Positions 12,397-23,939 of a DNA stretch of 64,000 bases are shown piece by piece. The position numbers and the translations under genes are program-made. The notes beneath the pieces were generated by a model. It did no database searches. It was not told where the DNA came from and worked only from the letters and a program-made list of their open reading frames with translations. This DNA comes from Erpetoichthys calabaricus (lineage: Eukaryota; Chordata; Cladistia; Polypteriformes; Polypteridae), in NCBI RefSeq assembly GCF_900747795.2, contig NC_041394.2:116415462-116479461 (forward strand), given 5' to 3'. Each line of letters opens with the position of its first letter. Positions within the stretch are counted from its first letter, which is position 1.

Positions 12397-13811
12397 ACTT
12401 TCCCTGATTATCTCTCTTTACAATGTCTCATTCACTGATTGGTTGCTTTCCATGGTGAATGTAATGCTCTTTGCCTGTAAGCATCTAACTGTGTTTTGTA
12501 CAGTTTGAATGCTGCTTACATGTGCAAAAAGCAAATAATTTACCTTTCGCTACAGTTTTGTGATCAATCCAGTGGCCATCTTTGTTAGTGGTGCAGTGAA
12601 AAATTCAGAACTCTGTCAAAATAAGATTGTAATTAATTCAGTTAACTGCCTCTTATCAGTTGTTATTACTTAACCTTAATATGTTCTGCATTAAAATTAA
12701 CAACAAGGAGTTTAACAAAGTGGATGGGTGTAGAACGCAGCCAATCTCACAATATTTCAGGACAGAGACATTAAAACACAATGCAGATAAGTGTTAGTGG
12801 CCTGAGTCCTAGGAGAACCTGGGCCAGGTGCAGGCCACTGTTGCTGCAGGGAGTATCTGCAGTGGTAAGGTGCTGAAAGCATAAAAGAAGCAGGCAGCAA
12901 ATAAGAATTTCTAACGTTACTTGATTTTATTCATATTTGCCCTGAGGTATATAACTGCTTCAGTTTCTGTGTAGATCAACATGTCAGTAGGTTAAGCAAT
13001 GACGGAAACCAATTTCCTTTGCATAACAATAGTGTATATACATTTTCATTGGTGGAATAATAATGTTGTTGCTAACTATCAAGAAGTATTTATAACCACT
13101 GTAGGTTGGTTTGAGACCAATATCCCCCGAAACACATCAATTTTTAAACCAAGTAAGAAGAAAACATTTCCTAAGGAAGTAGGAAGTCCTGTTACCACAG
13201 TGCTGTTTGTTGATGAGATACCAATCAAATCAGTTTGCTCTTCAAATCAGGCGACTCTCTTGAGAGACAGGTAAATATTAGAGTCATGTAGATGGTTATT
13301 AACAATAACCTGTAACAGCATTACTCAAGAAATTATCCTCTTCACTTACCATCCCAGCATCAAACAGTACCCCTTAACCTATTTGCTTTACATGTTTTTG
13401 TAAAAACAACACACAGAAACGTCATTTTTTACACAAGTTTTAGTCCGTTACAAAAGTAAAGCTAAAGACACACATAGGTATGCATGCATGAACTGTATTC
13501 ATTTACTGTATAGTTAGTTTTACAGATGTTGTTTGGCAAACTCCAATTTCTGTGAACTGCTTAAAATCAATCAATCAGATGAACATGAAGCTCATGACTT
13601 TTTTTTAGTGTCGCTTTAACGTTTCCTATTTTTATTTGACAACTCGACCACTTTTATAACCAGCACATTGACTTGACACAGAGGCAATTCACTGTGGGCC
13701 ACTTTAATAACTTCTGTCTTTTTCTATATGCTGTCAATGAGCAATAATTGTTCTGCATGTGCTGAATTTGATTTTAATAGGGCTCTGAATTTTTCACTAC
13801 ACAGTCCCTTT
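12397..13811. other. Unannotated spacer
   Basis: No coding exon was recognised. A 91-codon open frame at 12999-13274 shows no family resemblance and no splice context. If the SLC7 gene's earlier exons lie before the window, this stretch is intron. Confidence 0.35.
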
Positions 13812-13815
13812 AAGG

Positions 13816-14355
13816 TGTGATGGGCAGCCACGGCCATTATCTGGCTGAGATTCCAATAGAATGGAAGGAATGGGGGAGAGAGGATCGCTCCCCTGGGACG
13901 CTAGAGGGCAGTCCTCCTGGATGGCTGTGGCACCACGGATTCTCCCAGGGCACGCTGGGAGCTGGAGTTTGGTGCAGCCCTGTTGGATTCCATGGGGGCC
14001 GCCAGGGGGAGCTGCAGAGCCCTATCATGGACATCCACCACACCTGGGAGTGATTCCAGGTAATCCTGATGAACCACCTGGAGCACTCCCTGGTGCTGAA
14101 CAAAAGGAGCAGCCTCACTCCATCCGAGGAGCCAGAGTCGGGAGGAGGAAGATGAAGCTTGCCAGGACAGGAGTGGAGGTGGAGAAAGAAGAAGAAGAAG
14201 GAAGAGAAGGACTGTGTTTGTGGTGCTTTGTTGTACTGGGCTGTGCTGTGGTCGAGCAAAGAAAAAGTGCTCCAATAAACATGTGTGGCAAACTTGTGCC
14301 ACTGTGCCTGTCTGTGGCTGGGTTTGGGGAGCTGTATGCACCCCAGTGGACCACA
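13816..14355 (+). mobile_element. Solo LTR, same family as 3390-3969
   Basis: 540 bases starting TGTGATGGG and ending GACCACA, flanked by AAGG on both sides (13812-13815 and 14356-14359). It shares GGAGCCAGAGTCGGGAGGA and the purine-rich leader with the first solo LTR, has AATAAA at 14274-14279 and ends with the same CTGTCTGTG motif. No interior is attached. The open frames on both strands inside it are by-products of its GC-rich composition. Confidence 0.7.
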
Positions 14356-14760
14356 AAGGGTTTTCTGTCCGAAATGCGCATGTCCAGTGTGGGCAAAGGT
14401 CTATGTCATATACGTTTTTGGGCATTTCAGTTCAGACATAAATACTTTTGTAAATGATGCAAAAAGTCCAGTGCGGACGGAGATGCTTTTTGTTTAAAAA
14501 TTCCTTTTTTTAAATGAAAACATTGTAGTGTGGATGTACCCTGAATACTGTATTAAGCGAGAAGGAAGACCCAGCAGAAGTGATGTCAGGGTGACTCTGT
14601 CTCCTGTGGCTTCACCATTAAAGTACACAGAAGGGCCATACATTTAAAGTTATAGCATACAAAGGATATACTGTAGGATTACCAAATCATAGACAAACAT
14701 GAAAGAAATGACATTAAAATATGAATAGAACTAGGGTGTTGTACCATGTTAGCCATTATG
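14356..14760. other. Unannotated spacer
   Basis: AT-rich sequence with no recognised feature, lying between a solo LTR and a palindromic repeat. Confidence 0.35.
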
Positions 14761-14907
14761 AATGTAGAGAAAAGCCAAGCAAAATGACACCTTTTATTGG
14801 CTAATCTTGCCTGAAGAAGGGGCCTGAGTTGCCTCGAAAGCTTGCATATTGTAAGCTTTTTAGTTAGCCAATAAAAGGTGTCATTTTGCTTGGCTTTTCT
14901 CTACATT
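14761..14907 (+). repeat. 147-bp palindromic repeat with hammerhead-like core
   Basis: The arms 14761-14804 and 14864-14907 are a perfect 44-bp inverted repeat. The 59-base centre reads CTGAAGA (14811-14817), a GGGGC/GCCTC helix (14819-14823 with 14831-14835), GAAA (14836-14839) and an AGCTT/AAGCT hairpin (14839-14843 with 14853-14857). This is the order of a type I hammerhead ribozyme core: CUGANGA, helix II, GAAA, helix III, helix I. An extra A before helix II and unpaired bases next to helix I make it imperfect. Penelope-like elements are known to carry hammerhead motifs in their terminal repeats, so a Penelope-derived repeat is the likeliest origin. Confidence 0.6.
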
Positions 14908-15495
14908 AAAATATGAAAAAATAATAATTCAGAAATACAAAAAATGACAGTAAGACATTAAATACACCAGGATTCAAACCTTTACATAAGCAACTCAATG
15001 GCTTCTCAAACTTTTTATGTCCTAAAATATATGAAGCAGTTCTAAAATTACTACACAATGCTAAAATAATGAGCCCTGAAATCAGATTCTCATTTTTTCC
15101 CTTTGTTAAGTAATTTGTGTGCTTCCACAGTTTGGAGGCTCTTCAAACTGTGGATAGAGAGTAAATCATTTTTATCTGGAATATTCTATATAATAGGCCA
15201 AAACAAGCACTGTGTAGAAAGATCTCTGTATAAATATTGCATTCTTGTAGATGATGGGACTCCATCACTACTTTTTAATTATGTTTTTTCAATATGTAGG
15301 AGAAATATCCCATGAACATTCGTACCATTTTATTTTATTTTATTGACTTTATTCCTACTGTTCATATTTCTCATTTTTGTTGGCCACACCACATTTATAG
15401 ATCAGTTTAAAATGTTGTTCAGAATTCATGATGACTTTTTCTTGTAAATCTTATTCATGTTCTTATTTCTGTCTTTCACTTATTTGACTGTGCAG

Positions 15496-18400
15496 GATGC
15501 TGTTTTCTGGCTCCAGAGAAGGACAGTGGCCTATTCTCTTTGCTATGATTCACATTCGAAGGCACACTCCTCTGCCGGCAGTGCTTATAATGGTAACGGC
15601 AAACTTACTTACAATGTTGGTGGCCATTTCCACTGACCAAAGGCTTCATCTGCTCACTAATTACAGGACGTTTAATATGATTAACGTGCTTGTTGCTGGA
15701 ACAGATACCTCTCACTGAAAACAGTCTCGCTTTATTTAGATAACATTTTCCTTTGTGGCTACAAAATTAATTTTAGTTCTAAGTCTACAACTACTTTTTC
15801 TAAAAACTTCATTAAAACTGCTGTTACATTCTGTTTTTTATGTATGCACTGTTTTATGTTATTAAGATAAGGGATGTATTCAGGATTAATGGTCTTACTC
15901 ACTTCCTCGCAGTACCCCATGATAGTCTTCATGATCTTGGCTGGTGAACTCTTTGGACTGTTAAATTTTTACAGCTTTTCTCGATGGCTGTTTATGGGCT
16001 TGACTACTATGGGTCTCATGGTCCATCGATATCGGAATCCAGATCTTCCACGGCCTTTTAAGGTATTTGTTTTTATTATTCATTCTAGAAGTTTTCATTT
16101 CCACTGCCTGTAGAATACTTTGAAAGCAGAGTAGGAAATGTGGAATTTTTTTTTTCTTTCACCTCAAGTAAGGTTATGGCCAAGTACATTTCTGTCATTA
16201 CATTTAGAAAAGTCATTTTCAATATTTGCACTCTGGTTGGTACTACACAGACATAGCACAATAATCTGAGAAATTCTCTGACTAAACTCTTGAGGTGATA
16301 CAGTTATTATTTAAACAGGTGAGAAGTGTTTTATTGTGTATGTTTAGAACATGAAGCTCTTTTATCTTCGTGTAAAAAACAATTTAAATAAGTAAAACAA
16401 TTTTTACACATTTTTATTATTTTACATTTTGTATTATTATATAATAAAATCAACATTACAAATCATCACTATGTTAGAAACTTTATCATGGGGACAAAAA
16501 ATGTTAATTTTAAAAAGAAAAAATTTTTTTTTTTGATGAGTAGATAAAAACTCACAAATTGAATCAGCCTGTATAAATGTTCAGTGCAAAAAGTGTTTTT
16601 TTGTTTTCTAAGATTATTTTACTTATTTCAGTCTTGAGTTATCTGACTGGGATGTTAAGTCCAATTTAAAGGAAAGTTTGACTTAAAAACACCACTGCGA
16701 GAGACAAACCTGTTATCAGCTCTAATGAGGAGCAGGCCGGGGCACATTTACTTGTTTCCAAACCCTAACCCTTCAAGCCTGTTGAATATGTGTTAAAATT
16801 CACTCATTTCAATATTTTTTGTTTGTAATATGAAGATGTTTTTTGTTGTTAATCAGATATGGTCTTATCCAGTAAAATTTTCCTGCTTCACTGGCAGATT
16901 CTGCTCTTTGTTGAGGATGACTGTCCTGCGTCTTTTTGTTGGACCAGGATTTGTTGAGGCTGTTCAATAACTACCAAAGCATACTGAACCTATATATATA
17001 TATAAAAGTCAATGTATGTGTGTGTGTATGTATGTATGTTCCAGCATCACTCCTCGAATGGCTGGAGCGATTTTAATGAAACTTGGTACACATGTTTCTC
17101 AATTGTTGACTAAAAATACTGTAGGGTGAAATCAACCCTAGCCCACCCCCTTCTGGGTAGGGTGTGGGGTGATTTTGCGGTCTTGTATGCATGTTATCAT
17201 CCAGTTGACACTTGGAACAACCACCAGAGGGCAAACTGGAGGTGACTGCCAGCATTCTTTATGTTTGAACACCACCGCACCCCTGTTGCTTTTGAAATTA
17301 AATATAGTTGGCCAGATCCGTGCGTCAACTGGATGATAACATACAAGACTGCAAGACAAGCACATTAGTGAGTCTTCATTGTTTGTTAATTTATTTTTAT
17401 TTTTAAAGTTGTGGTTTTATTTAATTATATTTTTCTCAAACAACTAAGAAAAAAAAAACACTTTATTTTCCTCCCAGGCAACGTTGGATATTTCAGCTAT
17501 GTTAGCTAGTATACATTAAAGATACAAATAGCTATATATGTAACTCTTTAAATTTGCTTAATCAAAATAATTTTGCTGTAATCTTCAGTGTGTTCCCTCA
17601 AAAGTGCAGCAAGACAGGAACTAATACTTTACAGAGTGTAACTCTGTCAACTAATTCTTAAATAAATTCAGGTGTATGAAGTTACAACCAAACATAACTG
17701 CCATCCGTGGAAAATGTCAAAACATTAAAGAAAGAGTGATGGTATCCTCCTCCTTGACTTTGATTGGATAACCACCCATAATCCAGCTGAATTTGAATGC
17801 TTTCTGAAACTTGCATGCGATTACTTTGATGTGATGAAAGAAAAAGGAGACATATTTCAAGTGTACACAAAATGTAACATTTATAATATAATATTTAAAC
17901 TGCATTTGGCCTTGTAGTCAAATACAATTTCAACTCTTTACTTGTAAGAATGACAAGCTTTTTGACGTCACGTTATAACTTACATAACATAATATACTTA
18001 AACCCTCTTATTTCAAGGCATCACTTGGCAGAAGGCAGGAACCAACTATGGACAGGATGCAAAGTCATCACTCATGCACACTCACCCAAGTTAAGAAAAA
18101 TTAAGAAGAAACAAATATGGTTTTATCCTTTTATTTATGTGTATTTTTGAATGCTTTTGTTTTTCACATTTTTTTTCTCTCTATGCATTTTATAGTCATT
18201 GGAAACAAATTCCTATTATAGCAGCAAAAAGTTCAATGTGTGAAGGATTCCTGAATGAGGCGTTGCTCCATTACAGGGCACCACTCAAACAAACGCTAAC
18301 TAATGATAGACCAATTAAGGATCGCCAATTGACTTTACCATACAGTACGTGCCTTTTGCACTTGAAAGCAAAACTGGAGCTCCCAGAGGACTCCCACACT

Positions 18401-19626
18401 AGCACACACTGCCACACCCCCATTTATAGGTAATTTAATACAGTTTTCTTAAACCGTTCTCTTAAAGCAGAAGGTTGTTTTGTTAATAGCTCAGCTGAAA
18501 TGTAAATGAATTATGTCATTTTTTGAGGACACTACTAATATTTTTCTCTCTCTTTCCTTGCACAGGTACATCTTTTCTTCCCTGCTGTTTTCACCGTTGT
18601 ATGTTTTTTCATTGTGGGGATGTCCCTCTACTCTGATCCATTCAACACAGGCATCAGCTTTGCCCTCACCCTGACTGGTATCCCAATTTATTTCCTTGTG
18701 GTTCAGAAGCAGAGGCTGCCTTTATGTGTCATCAGAGCTTTTCGTAAGTAGAAACAGGGTTTATTCTGAGATAGGAAATTTTGTATTTTGTAATTTCATT
18801 CACCTCCTGGTGCAGCAATAAAAACCAGTCTTTACCAAAATTGTGCATCAGTCCTGCCTGAGGTTGCAACAGCCTAATAAGATGCCATAAATAAGAACCA
18901 TTGTTCAGTTGATAGTATAGTAGTACAGAATTACTTCTGTTGCCATACTACTTTGGGTGAGTTGGTTGAATTTGTTGCCCAGTTACTAAGTGTGTGGCCG
19001 TTGCATATTCTCCCTTTGTTGAAATGAATTATTTCTTCCTGTATTACCAAAACCTTTGTTAGGCAGCCCTACACTTTCTAGTTAACTAATTATCAGAATA
19101 TTCAGGTAATTCTTAATCAAATACAAAATAATTAACAGATAAGGTACATTTTGTAGTAGCTAAGTAACATAAAACATTGTTTTAATAGATAAGAAAAGTG
19201 TGTTTAAAAAGAACACTTATAAATATTACAAGAAAAGTTCTGCTTTATCCAGAAAGGTTTTCCGCCTTTCTCCTACAGTAATTATACTATAAATAATGTA
19301 ATAAGAAATACTTAACACAAAGTCACTGATTTATTTAAACAAAAAAGTGTGTTCAAACAGTGCATGTTACAAATATTAGACTTGTATGTGAATATTTACA
19401 GGCAAAAGTCTTTTACTTTTACACTTTTCACTTTAAGCAGTTCCTAATCAGACATAACAATCATCTCACTTCAAGATAGCAGAGAAGCAGTGCTCTGTGG
19501 AGGGATGGCCTTTCACTTCTGTTGATGATATGTTTGACATGTTGGTTTTATTATTTTACAGACACCCTCACTAAGAAGCTTCAGATCCTCCTGGAAGTGA
19601 TGCCACAGGAGGTGCAGACCTACTAA
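15496..19626 (+). CDS. SLC7-family amino-acid transporter, last four coding exons
   Basis: Exons are 15496-15592, 15913-16062, 18566-18743 and 19562-19626 (stop TAA). Introns are GT-AG with matching phases (0, 0, 1). The 5' exons lie before the window or were not recognised. The 162 residues include SGSREGQWPILFAMIHIRR (loop before TM9), LNFYSFSRWLFMGLTTMGL and RYRNPDLPRPFKV (TM10 and the loop after it), two further membrane segments (LFFPAVFTVVCFFIV, GISFALTLTGIPIYFLVV) and a cytosolic end, KKLQILLEVMPQE. These are hallmarks of the heterodimeric light chains that exchange amino acids with an SLC3 partner at the plasma membrane. The C terminus resembles b0,+AT (SLC7A9), and the QWPILFAM stretch also resembles SLC7A13. 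The exact orthologue is uncertain. The reading frame is intact. Confidence 0.88.
16063..16985. other. Intron sequence of the SLC7 gene
   Basis: AT-rich intronic sequence between the second and third recognised exons. No other feature was seen until the Helitron at about 16989. Confidence 0.4.
16989..17509 (+). mobile_element. Non-autonomous Helitron in an SLC7 intron
   Basis: A TATATATATAAAAGTCAATG start is followed by CGAATGGCTGGAGCGATTTT and AATGAAACTTGGTACACATG. The end is GGCAACGTTGGATATTTCAG and then CTAG at 17506-17509 followed by T. That is the CTRR end with an upstream GC hairpin expected of Helitrons. There is no coding capacity. An internal inverted repeat (17178-17209 with 17324-17352, GTTATCATCCAGTTGAC and its complement) suggests a foldback insertion or rearrangement inside it. 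Confidence 0.6.
17512..18255. other. Intron sequence of the SLC7 gene
   Basis: No coding or repeat feature was recognised. The open frames are short and AT-driven. Confidence 0.35.
18260..18430 (-). repeat. SINE fragment, reverse orientation
   Basis: TTACAGGGCACCACTCA, CGCCAATTGACTTTACCATA, GGAGCTCCCAGAGGACTCCC and ACACACTGCCACACCC follow the order of the complement of the SINE body at 38047-38339 (boundary motifs GGCGATTCC and TCCTCCCACAG). It is diverged and truncated, and sits about 140 bases before the third SLC7 exon. Confidence 0.4.
18744..19561. other. Last intron of the SLC7 gene
   Basis: Phase-1 GT-AG intron (GTAAGT donor at 18744, TTATTTTACAG acceptor ending at 19561). No repeat was recognised inside. 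Confidence 0.6.
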
Positions 19627-20397
19627 ATCTTGAGCTGATCACAGCTTTACCTTCAGAAACTCATTTGGGCTCCACAAAATAATGTATGTGTAGCATACTG
19701 TACATATGACTAGATTTTATTTTAGTGGGAAAACAATGTATTATGGGTTAATACCCATCACTGTGAAGAAATATATCAAACAGCACATATCTGATTAAGC
19801 TGTTTTTCTTATTGATCTGAGACCTGTTGTTTAAGGAGTTGCATGATGCTCATTTTTTATTTAGTGAAAAATATTAATTGAAAACTTTAACTCAAAATTA
19901 TTTCAAGTGACATATGAGAATGAATAAATAAATTTTCACCATGTAACAAAAACTTTGATTTTTTCATTTACTAACTACAGTATAGTATCTAACAATATTG
20001 CCCAAAAATAAGTTTAGTCATTTTCTATTGACATTTCATTGGATTGGTTTAAAATATGGAAATGTAACACCACAGACATCTGTAAGATATTAGGAGACAA
20101 ATAAATTAACAAAATGCCTGCCTATCCTTGATTTTTTCAGTCAGCTTGAAGGTCGTGTAGCCTTCCTTGCAACACTTTATTAAACTGGTGTATTGGTTCT
20201 GGCTGATGTCACCATTCAGAGATACCAGATGTCTTAAGCCTTCTCCCTGCACTCTTCTCCATATACTTTTCAATGATCTCATTTACCGATATATTTAAAA
20301 AAACATATAAGGAAATAAATGGTGGAGAATCAGACACACGTACAGTAGATACAGAATATTACTAAGCACTAAAACTTTATGAGTGGATTTAGCCAGA
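19627..20397 (+). other. 3' untranslated region and downstream flank of the SLC7 gene
   Basis: Overlapping polyadenylation signals AATAAA lie at 19923-19928 and 19927-19932, about 300 bases after the stop, and a GT/T-rich stretch follows. These are likely the main 3' end. No coding feature follows up to the SINE fragment. Confidence 0.5.
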
Positions 20398-20412
20398 ACT
20401 AAAAGGAATAAG

Positions 20413-20548
20413 CTACAGTGGGCTGGTGCCCTACCCGGGGATTTGTTCCTGCCTTGCGCCGTGTGTTGGCTGGGATTGGGCTCCAGCAGACCCCCCTTGA
20501 CCCTGTGTTAGGATATAGCGGGTTAGACAATGACTGACTGACTGACTG
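20413..20548 (+). repeat. 5'-truncated SINE with a TGAC tail
   Basis: The body GTTCCTGCCTTGCGCCGTG, GGCTGGGATTGGGCTCCAG and AGCGGGTTAGACAATG matches the 3' half of the SINE at 38047-38339. The tail is tandem TGAC rather than ATGG. The flanks ACTAAAAGGAATAAG at 20398-20412 and 20549-20563 are an exact 15-bp target duplication. Confidence 0.85.
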
Positions 20549-20662
20549 ACTAAAAGGAATAAGGCAAACATTACATTTTATTGTGCTACATTTTCAACCA
20601 TTATGTTGGCCCTCTTTAATACACTAACCTGTAACATTTTTATATATTAGCCATGCTCTGCA

Positions 20663-22977
20663 TGTGTGGATGGGAGGAAAAAATGGGGTAGGAGTTATTC
20701 TGAAGGAACAGTATGTCAAGAGTGTTTTGGAGGCGAAAAGAGTGTTAGGCAGAGTAATGATTACGAAGATGGAAATTGGAGGTGTGATGATGAATGTTGT
20801 TAGTACATATGCATTGCAAGTTGGGTGTGCAATGGGTGAGAAAGAAGATTTTGTAAGTGAGTTGGATGAAGTGATGACAGTGTACCCAAGGGACAGAAAG
20901 TGGTGATTGGAGTGGATTTCAATGGGCATGTTGGTGAAGGGAACAGTGGAGATGAGGAAGTGATGGGTAGTTATGGTGTCAAGGAGAGAAATGAAGAAAG
21001 TCAGAGGATAGTGGATTTTGCCAAAAGGATGGACATGGCTCTGGTGAATACGTATTTTAAGAAGAGGGAGGAACATAGGGTTACGTACAAGAGTGGAGGA
21101 AGATGCACAGAGGTAGATTACATCCTATGCAGAAGAGTTGATCTGAAGGAGATTGAAGACTGCAAAGTGGTGACAGGGGAAAGTGTAGTTAAGCAGCATA
21201 GGATGGTGGTCTGTAGGATGACGTTGGAGATCAAGAAGAGAGTAAGGGCAGAGCCAAGGATCAAATGGTGGAAGTTGAAAAAGGAAGACTGCAAGGTTGA
21301 GTTTAGGGAGGAGGTGAGACAGGCACTGGGTGGTGTTGAAGAGTTACCAGACAGCTGGGAAACTACAGCAGATGTAGTAAGGGTGACAGCAAGAAGGGTG
21401 CTTGGCATGACATCTGGAAAGAGGAAGGAGAAAAAGGAAACCTGGTAGTGGAATGAGGAAATACAGGAAAGTATACAGAGGAAGAGGATGGCAAAGAAGA
21501 AATGGGATAGTCAGAGAGATGCAGAAAGTAGACAAGAGTACAAGGAGATAAGGCGCAAGGTGAAGTGAGAGGTGGTGAAGGCTAAAGAAAAGGCGTATGA
21601 TGAGTTGTATGAGAGGTTGGACACTAAGGAGGGAGACAAGAACCTGTACCGATTGGCTAGACAGAGGGACCGAGCTGGGAAAGATGTGCAGCAGGTTAGG
21701 GTGATAAAAGATAAAGATGGAAACGTACTCACAGGCGAGGAGAGTGTGTTGAGCAGATGGAAAGAGTACTTTGAGAGGCTGATGAATGAAGAGAACGAGA
21801 GAGAGAAAAGGTTGGATGATGTGGAGATAGTGAATCAGGAAGTGCAACGGATAAGCAAGGAGGAAGTAAGGACAGCTATGAAGAGGATGAAAAATGGAAA
21901 GGCCGTTGGTCCAGATGACATACATCTGGAATCATGGAGGTGTTTAGGAGACATGGAAGTTGATTTTTTAACCAGATTGTTTAATGGAATCTTGGAAAGT
22001 GAGAGGATGCCTGAGGAGTGGAGAAGAAGTGTACTGGTGCTGATATTTAAGAATAAGGGGGATGTGCAGGACTGTAGTAACTACAGGAGGATAAAATTGA
22101 TGAACCACAGCATGAAGTTATGCGAAAGAGTCTTGGAAGTCAGGTTAAGAAGTGAGGTGATAATTAGTGAGCAGCAGTATGGTTTCATGCCAAGAAACAG
22201 CACCACAGATGCAATGTTTGCTCTGGGGATGTTGATGGAGAAGTTTAGAGAAGGCCAGAAGGAGTTGCATTGCGTCTTTGTAGACCTGGAGAAAGTATAT
22301 GACAGGGTGCCTCGAGAGGAGCTGTGGTATTGCATGAGGAAGTTGGGAATGGCAGAGAAGTACGTAAGAGTTGTACAGAATATGTACGAGGGAAGTATGA
22401 CAGTGGTGAGGTCTGCGGTAGGAGCGACGGATGCATTCACCGTGGAGGTGGGATTACATCAGGGATCGGCTCTGAGCCCTTTCTTGTTTGCAATGGGATA
22501 GACAGGTTGACAGATGAGATTAGACAGGAGTCCCCGTGGACTATGATGTTTGCTGATGACATTGTGATCTGTAGCGATAGTAGGGAGCGGGTTGAGGAGA
22601 CCCTGGAGAGGTGGAGATACTGTATGCTCTAGAGAGGAGAGGAATGAAGGTCAGTAGGACCACCAAGACAGAATACATGTGTGTAAATGAGAGGGAGGTC
22701 AGTGGAATGGTGAGGATGCAGGTAGTAGAGTTGGTGAAGGTGGATGAGTTTAAATACCAGAAATCAACAGTACAGAGTAAAGGGGTTTGTGGAAGAGAGG
22801 TGGAGAAGAGATTGCTGGCAGGGTGGAATGGGTGGAGAAGAGTGTCAGGAGTAATGTGACAGACGGGTATCAGTAAGAGTGAAAGGGAAGGTCTACAGGA
22901 TGGTAGTGAGACCAGCTATCTTATATGGGTTGGCACTGACCAGAAAGCAGAAGACAGAGCTGAAGGTAGCAGAGTGT
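20663..22977 (+). mobile_element. RTE-type LINE, 5' part (split by the retrovirus)
   Basis: A non-LTR retrotransposon reading + strand. The apurinic-type endonuclease segment has GVDFNGHVGEGNSGDEE (about 20905-20955) and YILCRR. Reverse transcriptase motifs are [71 protein letters not shown] and MMFADDIVICSDS (about 22540-22580). It is 5'-truncated. GCCATGCTCTGCA at 20650-20662 recurs after the 3' end at 39744-39756 as a 13-bp target duplication. The frame is broken: endonuclease and RT lie in separate frames, a further shift falls near 22490-22500, and a stop lies at about 22630. It continues at 39435. The style is that of the fish Expander/RTE group. Confidence 0.85.
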
Positions 22978-23647
22978 TGTTATATGAAGCTTGTTATGAT
23001 ATTGAGATTATTGTCATTATATCTGTTTAGACTTTATAAATGCATTTTTCAATATCTTTTCTGTAAGAATGCAGAGCTGAGCCAGATTTAGCACAGAGTG
23101 TCAGCATTCAGAATTGCTGGGCCAAGCATTAGGATAAGACAGACAGGGACAGCTGAAGGAATGTGTTGTCAGCCTGAAAGAGAACTGTGTATTATTTGAA
23201 CCTACTGTCTGATGTCAGCACAAAATCTTATCTCCTTGTTTGGAAATGGGCTGTGTGCCATCTGGGGGCTTGCACGTGGATAAAGCAGTATAAAACATCC
23301 TGGAAGATTGCCAGCCATTGGGAGACTCGACGGCCAGACTACTGGAGACTACATCGAATTGGTCCGAGAAATCCTTCCTGTGCTGTGACGATGACTGCTA
23401 ACTCGCAAGGCCCCCACCCTTGGACTGAGTACTGCGGTGGGTTTCCCCCGTTATTTATGCAGTGTAAGCCGATATTAAACAAAAGCTAAGTTTATCCTCG
23501 TTTTCATGTAATCTTGTAAACCGTCATATTGCATGCTGGGGGGGATAACACCTTTTTAATTTATAATTACTTAAATTCAGGTTAATTAAAACGCCGCAAT
23601 TTAAAAGAACTTATTTCCGAGGAGCTAAAACCTCATATCAGACAACA
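22978..23647 (+). repeat. 5' LTR of the endogenous retrovirus
   Basis: 670 bases from TGTTATATGAAGC to GACAACA, matching 38758-39429. A TATAAA-like promoter box sits near 23290 (CAGTATAAAACATCC). A polyadenylation-type region follows at about 23470 (GATATTAAACAAAAGC). Confidence 0.88.
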
Positions 23648-23650
23648 TTC

Positions 23651-23669
23651 TGGTGTAGTCGGCAGGATT
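23651..23669 (+). other. Retroviral primer-binding site, tRNA-Ser type
   Basis: TGGTGTAGTCGGCAGGATT starts three bases after the 5' LTR. It is complementary to the 3' end of vertebrate tRNA-Ser (AATCCTGCCGACTACG plus CCA) with one mismatch, so the element belongs to the serine-primed ERVs. Confidence 0.75.
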
Positions 23670-23939
23670 GTGGCTATAATAATAAACCATATATTCATAA
23701 TGTATAATATATTTAATAAATATGCTTCAAATAATGTCGGCGGGGGGGTCTCAGTCAGGTACCATTGAGGATACCGGGTTGGTCACGCGCACTGTCATAG
23801 ACGCGCGTGGCTGAGTTATTTAATACATATACGGCCCCAAGTGCATGGCCCGAGCTAGAAGGAGAAGTTAATCCTTCAAATGTGCAAAAGGCGGTTTTGG
23901 AACTCGGGCTAGAACGCAGGAACGAATAGCCACTGGGAA

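Noticed and set aside
13837-14457. Overlapping 140- to 198-codon frames on both strands
   Set aside because: They fall within a solo LTR of biased composition, and none resembles a known protein.
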